Source: Cristatella mucedo
Taxonomy: Eukaryota > Bryozoa > Phylactolaemata > Cristatellidae
DNA length: 64,000 bases
Assembly (NCBI GenBank): GCA_009760855.2
Contig: WPIO01000157.1
Coordinates: 62,001-126,000 of the forward strand
Reading direction: 5' to 3'
The notes under the pieces: generated by a model
What the model saw: only the letters and a program-made list of their open reading frames with translations
Databases searched by the model: none
What the model was told of the DNA's origin: nothing
Made by a program: the position numbers and the translations under genes
In this document: in pieces, positions 60,301 through 64,000 of the stretch
How the letters are laid out: every line of letters starts with the position of its first letter
Position numbering within the stretch: the first letter of the stretch is position 1

Positions 60301-60435
60301 TGATACGCACTTACTAGTGTTGCTTTAATACTCAGCCCGCTTATCTGCACTTGCTCAAAATTAAGCAGCGTATTGACTTCAAGCTTGCCTCACACACCTG
60401 TAGGTCTGCTCATCCCCTTAGCCCCGTTGTTCTCA

Positions 60436-60551
60436 AATATAATTCATTTGTATAGCGCCCAAAGAGAACTTAATCTCTATTCAGGCGCTTCACATATGCT
60501 CGAGCCCACGACCTCAGCCAGACCTTGGCCTGGGCGAGCACTTTAACCGCT
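60436..60551 (-). mobile_element. SINE1, head cut by the SPIN-like element
   Basis: Tail AATATAATTCATTTGTATAG, hairpin GCGCCCAAAGAGAACTTAAT...TCAGGCGCTTC, box B-like GCTCGAGCCCACGACC complement, then the head stops at AACCGCT, where the MITE terminus begins. Confidence 0.9.
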
Positions 60552-60735
60552 CTCTACCTTTCTAATGCCGCGACCCTCTAATACAGTTCCTCATGTTGTG
60601 GCGACCCCCAACCATAAAATGTATGTGTGCGACATGCGGAAGTGCGTGTTTTTCCGATGGTCTCAGTCGAACGACCCTTGTGAAAGGGTCATTCGACTGC
60701 CAAAGGGGTCGCCACCCACAGGTTGAGAACCACTG
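60552..60735 (-). mobile_element. SPIN-like hAT MITE
   Basis: On the minus strand it begins CAGTGGTTCTCAACC TGTGGG and includes GCGACCCCTTTGGCAGTCGA, ATGACCCTTTCACAAGGGTC, GACCATCGGAAAAACAC, TTTTATGGTTGGGGGTCGCC, ACAACATGAGGAACTGTATT and GGGTCGCGGCATTAG. These blocks follow, in order, the sequence I know for the SPIN (SPace INvaders) non-autonomous hAT elements. The second terminus is mutated (about 9 of 14 matches to the inverted end). It is inserted into the head of SINE1. About 184 bp, no coding capacity. Another related hAT MITE family is the alternative. Confidence 0.78.
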
Positions 60736-61049
60736 CCTAAGCCCGTCCTACCTATAAGAGTGACTCCGTTTTCAGACTTTAGATCATACAACTCGCTTCG
60801 TGTACTCTGCTCATTTAGCTGCGTCACTAAAAAACTTTCAACTTAGAAGACTTACCATTGCCCCAAAACCTGGTTGCCAACTGATGGCCTGACATCCTAT
60901 GGTTATGCGGACTTAAATGGAAGTTAAAAAACTCATGTTCCACGTAGGCTTTTCTCTCTGTCCTTTAAAATTGCTCGCAGCTTGCCTACGCTTATGTAAA
61001 ATAAACCTGGTTTTTCTAATCAGCTGTAAGCTTCTTTAGGTCTGTACTA

Positions 61050-61199
61050 TACTAGATGATTCAACAGCCTCTTTTTTACTGTTATCACCACCTCTTGCAG
61101 CGGTAATAAAGGATTGCCCACCCCAGGATTTGAACCCACGACCTCGGTCCGGAGGTCTTAAAAGCAACAGCCTTCCCTAGTGTGCCATCATGGCTCACC
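61050..61199 (-). mobile_element. SINE2 (tRNA-derived)
   Basis: From GATTCAACAGCCTC (tail) through CACCTCTTGCAGCGGTAATA and box B (complement of GGTTCAAATCC) to box A and CATGGCTCACCA. The palindrome is partly mutated (CGGTCCGGAGG). Confidence 0.9.
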
Positions 61200-61220
61200 A
61201 TGCAATGCTGATAGTTCTTT

Positions 61221-61362
61221 TGCCGAGTTCGTTTGGTCCAGTGGTTAAGGAATTCGCACCGACCAAGGTCTGGCTGCGGGCATGGGCTCCAGCCCCGAGG
61301 CATGCGTGAAGCGCCTGAATAGAGATTAAGTTCTCTTAGGGCGCTATACAAATGAATTATAT
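61221..61362 (+). mobile_element. SINE1 (tRNA-derived), most complete copy
   Basis: Head TGCCGAGTTCGTTTGGTCCA GTGGTTAAGG with box A, box B-like GGGCTCCAGCCCC, then the tail GAAGCGCCTGAATAGAGATT, AAGTTCTCTTAGGGCGCT and ATACAAATGAATTATATTTA. The tail is a near copy of the LINE A hairpin at 58211-58255. Confidence 0.92.
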
Positions 61363-61649
61363 TTATTGTATTTATTTAGGCTCGCTACACAAATATTATT
61401 CGTATTTTCTCAGTCAGCAAAGCAGGTTGAAAATCACTGCGACGTCAGATGGACGGTAAACAAAGAAAGTAGTGTTACATTAACAGGGCAAAACAAAAAA
61501 GGCAATGCTAGATTCTGCTTCGAGTGGAAAGATGTCACCATTGCGCAAGAATCACATAAGCCATGTCTATGGTCTAGAGCCCGACGAGCAGAAGTTTATA
61601 TATCCAACAGTCTCTTTGGCATGAAGCCTTTTTTCATTGGGATGTGAGA

Positions 61650-61790
61650 TTGAGGATCATTTCATTATTATATTATCTATTATTTATATTATTATTATAT
61701 TATATTATTATATTATATTATATTATATTATATTTATATTATTATTTATATTATTATTATCTATTATTATATTATATCATATTGTAAGAT
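61650..61790. repeat. (TTA/TATTA)n low-complexity tract
   Basis: Repeated TATTA and TTATTA units over about 130 bp, not attached to a recognisable LINE A hairpin. Confidence 0.9.
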
Positions 61791-63254
61791 TTAGGATTGA
61801 GGATTGTTTCATTAGGCGTGAGGTAAGAGGTTCGCTTTGTTCGAGGTGCAAAGCCATTGTGAACGATTGCGTTCAAACAAAAACTTTTACGTGGCATCTG
61901 CAGATCATTCAGGTCCTGCTGCCGTTCCCCAGGCCAATAAAAACGCGTTGCGATTTCTTCAACAAATTTAGTGGCTATATTTAGCCACAACTGAAGAGAT
62001 CCAATGGCATTAGTCCACAGCCTTGCCAGTAACGAGTTGCTGTAGCAGTTGTTTCTCGTGAATGCTAGCCACGAATAGCCAATCTACAGCTGGCCATCCT
62101 GGTGACTAGCTCCTAATGATGGAACGTTGTTGAGTATGAAGGCGGCCTGCCATGGTCATTATCTCGCTAACAGAAATTTTTAGAGTGCACACCAGCCTCC
62201 AAAAAAAAACATCTTTTTCGGAGTGTCGAAGGTCTTCTCACAACAGCATCGCGAGCACAGCTGAGTTTGAAAACAGTTGTTTTTACTACTCCTTGCTTAA
62301 TGTGTCACAGCTACTCGAGTGAAAAAGCGAATGTACTGATTCGGTTGACTCAATGGGATGCTTATGAATCACTGTTAAATGCTAATGCCTCCGAAATTTC
62401 AGTCCTCGTCCCGGTGCCTTCATCGTCTCTATATCTTTTTCTGCCATGGCTTTGCTCGTCTCTCTGGCTCTCATTTTATCCCCTCTGCTTACATACTACT
62501 GGCACGCCCGCACAGAGTACCAAAGGCTAGTGGAGCAAGTGACAGCTACCCCTTAGACTAGTTGGGCCATCGGGCGCCACCTGCAAATCAAGACCGTTGC
62601 ATTCAATAGCCATGGGGACAGCAAAGAGGCTCCCGTCCATAGGCTATCTCTGTCTGGGACTCCGAGGAGTTTTCGATGCAGTTTTCACGGAACAACAGCA
62701 GCACTGGCCACCACCAGCCTCCTTCCTGGTGAAGCAAATGCCGATTACATTTTTTGAGACCGGTTGCTCTCTCCTCGCCATCTTAACATTGGCGGGCGAC
62801 CGCCAGTGCTCCCTTACAATTGAACAGGATTCGTCAGAAGATATCCGGCATAAGAAAACACCTGACTTAGTAAGGGATTGTAATTACCGATAAGTGGTAC
62901 ACCAGCTTCGTTGATACATAGGTTGCGTGTTATTCACAGTCGCTGGAAGCAATAAACGTCAGTAGGATAAGGCGGATCTTCTCCGTGGTTTTAGGGTTCT
63001 TCCACCATTCATCGCATCATCCATCCACTGCCAGCCGCGAATCAGTTACCCACGCCCGCACTGAAAGATCATTTGCTCTAACTAGGGTTCTGCCTTTCTT
63101 CACAAAATACTCGAGTGAAGATGCAGCTCTTGCCGATGATTCACCGTGGAAACTAAACTAGCGTCAACATCTAGGCACGGTTACAGCAGGGCGAAGTGAC
63201 GAGAGGTTTCAGCTTCTAAGCCTTGAGTAAGTAGCACAGCCATCTCAACCTGCC
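61791..63254. other. Unassigned DNA
   Basis: Frames up to 98 codons (62597-62893, plus) without recognised motifs. No repeat match. Confidence 0.4.
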
Positions 63255-63745
63255 CGGCATGCTCGTGGAGCTAGCCCATTGAGCAGGCTCTTTAAATCGC
63301 TTGAGAACCCGGGTCGAAACCTCCCGTTTCAGCGTTGAAGCGAGATCTGAATTGCAACTTGCTTTCCATTACCTCATTCTTCTACGCCATCGTTTTTGGT
63401 TTTTCTTTTTCCTCATAAATCAGCCACCCTGTTCGTCTTGAACTTTAACTCTTGAGATACTCTTAAAAACAAGCTTGTTAAAAATAGTAAGTCCAAAGTC
63501 GTCGTGCTTAATGCTGTTGATGAGATCCGCCGTTTGCACTTCCTTTCACCAGTACTTCCGTGGGATGGCAGTTATTAGCTAAATCGGAATTGGAACCGGA
63601 AATTCACCCTTAGCTGACCAAGTTACTGATGAATGACTGACTTCCCGAGATTCTATTACCCTTCCTCGTGTGTCTCGGGCCTACTCACATCGGTCGGGGT
63701 CGGCAACTGAAAGTCGGCCAGCGGCTCGGGTTGCTAACTTATTAA
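63255..63745 (+). repeat. Dispersed repeat family C, longest copy
   Basis: Holds all blocks shared with the 8.1-kb and 11.2-kb copies: CTCTTTAAATCGC, AACTTGCTTTCCATTAC, GTTCGTCTTGAACTTTAA, TTGTTAAAAATAGTAAG, TTCCTTTCACCAGTACTTCC, CTTCCCGAGATTC and GGGGTCGGCAACTG. There are no open frames of note and no terminal repeats identified. The stretch 63746-64000 has no recognised content. Confidence 0.6.
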
Positions 63746-64000
63746 ACATCAAGGCAGCCGCCCGTCCCAGCGCGTCAAGACATCTGTATCATTCTAAGTA
63801 ATACTTTGTTTATACTGGTTAGTGTTTACCTTTGGAACGTTTATCAGTTCATTTTTCAAAGTCGCTCACGACTAATTTCTGCATCTCGTGAAAAGCAAAT
63901 TTCGCGAGAAACTTGCAAATTGAAAACAAATCGAGTAGTAGTTGTATTAGGGTCGTAAATGTATGCAAATGACTGTCCTTCAGCAGCTGTGGCACTAAAC

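Larger units (their letters stand above)
60340..60900 (+). mobile_element. Probable LINE A C-terminal fragment split by SINE1 and the SPIN-like MITE
   Basis: Before the SINE: TTGCTCAAAATTAAGCAGCG and TATTGACTTCAAGCTTG, like the 'QRIDFKVLSL' codons of LINE A. After the MITE: CCGTCCTACCTATAAGAGTG (the 'PAYLS' region). The two halves are in the right order and orientation. Strongly worn. Confidence 0.5.

Overview
This 64 kb window looks like repeat-dominated nuclear DNA of an animal, most likely an invertebrate with a large genome. No complete host gene can be supported. The evidence for an animal is: many copies of two L2/CR1-clade LINE families (called A and B here), two tRNA-derived SINE families, a Ty3/gypsy-type LTR element, hAT and pogo/Tigger DNA transposons, a SPIN-like hAT MITE, long dinucleotide microsatellites and a satellite array. 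Species cannot be fixed from the sequence. All family assignments come from reading translated motifs and comparing copies within the window; no database search was run.

Layout. 0-10 kb: LINE A copies. The longest has its endonuclease region split by a SINE and its linker split by a 762-bp inverted-repeat element carrying a GC-rich coding-like segment. 10-25 kb: mostly unassigned single-copy DNA with a solo gypsy LTR (12.1-12.6 kb), SINE2 copies, a degenerate Tigger transposase (18-19 kb) and LINE scraps. 25-31.3 kb: a broken gypsy element on the minus strand, with the unusual order gag, zinc knuckle, protease, integrase, reverse transcriptase. Its 5' LTR is inflated by about 840 bp of CT repeat. 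31-36 kb: LINE B fragments, a SINE2 and unassigned DNA. 37-41 kb: a nested pair, a nearly intact LINE B reverse transcriptase inserted inside LINE A. 42.8-45.1 kb: a diverged tandem satellite of about 14 units with a period near 170 bp. 45.2-46.3 kb: a strongly GC/CpG-rich island, the best candidate for a host promoter or first exon. 46.6-48.2 kb: LINE A, followed by a 2.2-kb hAT element with a perfect 8-bp target duplication. 51-58 kb: microsatellites (TA, GT, CT, GA) among LINE A 3' ends. 58-64 kb: further LINE A, two SINE1 copies, one SINE2, the SPIN-like MITE and a dispersed repeat (family C) also seen at 8 and 11 kb.

How the parts work together. Family A LINEs end in a stem-loop (AAGCGCCT ... 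AGGGCGCTT with an inner AGAGA/TCTCT stem) and a TTA-repeat tail. SINE1 carries the same hairpin at its own 3' end, so LINE A is the likely enzyme source for SINE1. Family B has a different tail (ACATT repeats) and the least damaged reading frames, so it appears to be the most recently active family. The hAT, Tigger and gypsy proteins are all broken by stops and frameshifts.
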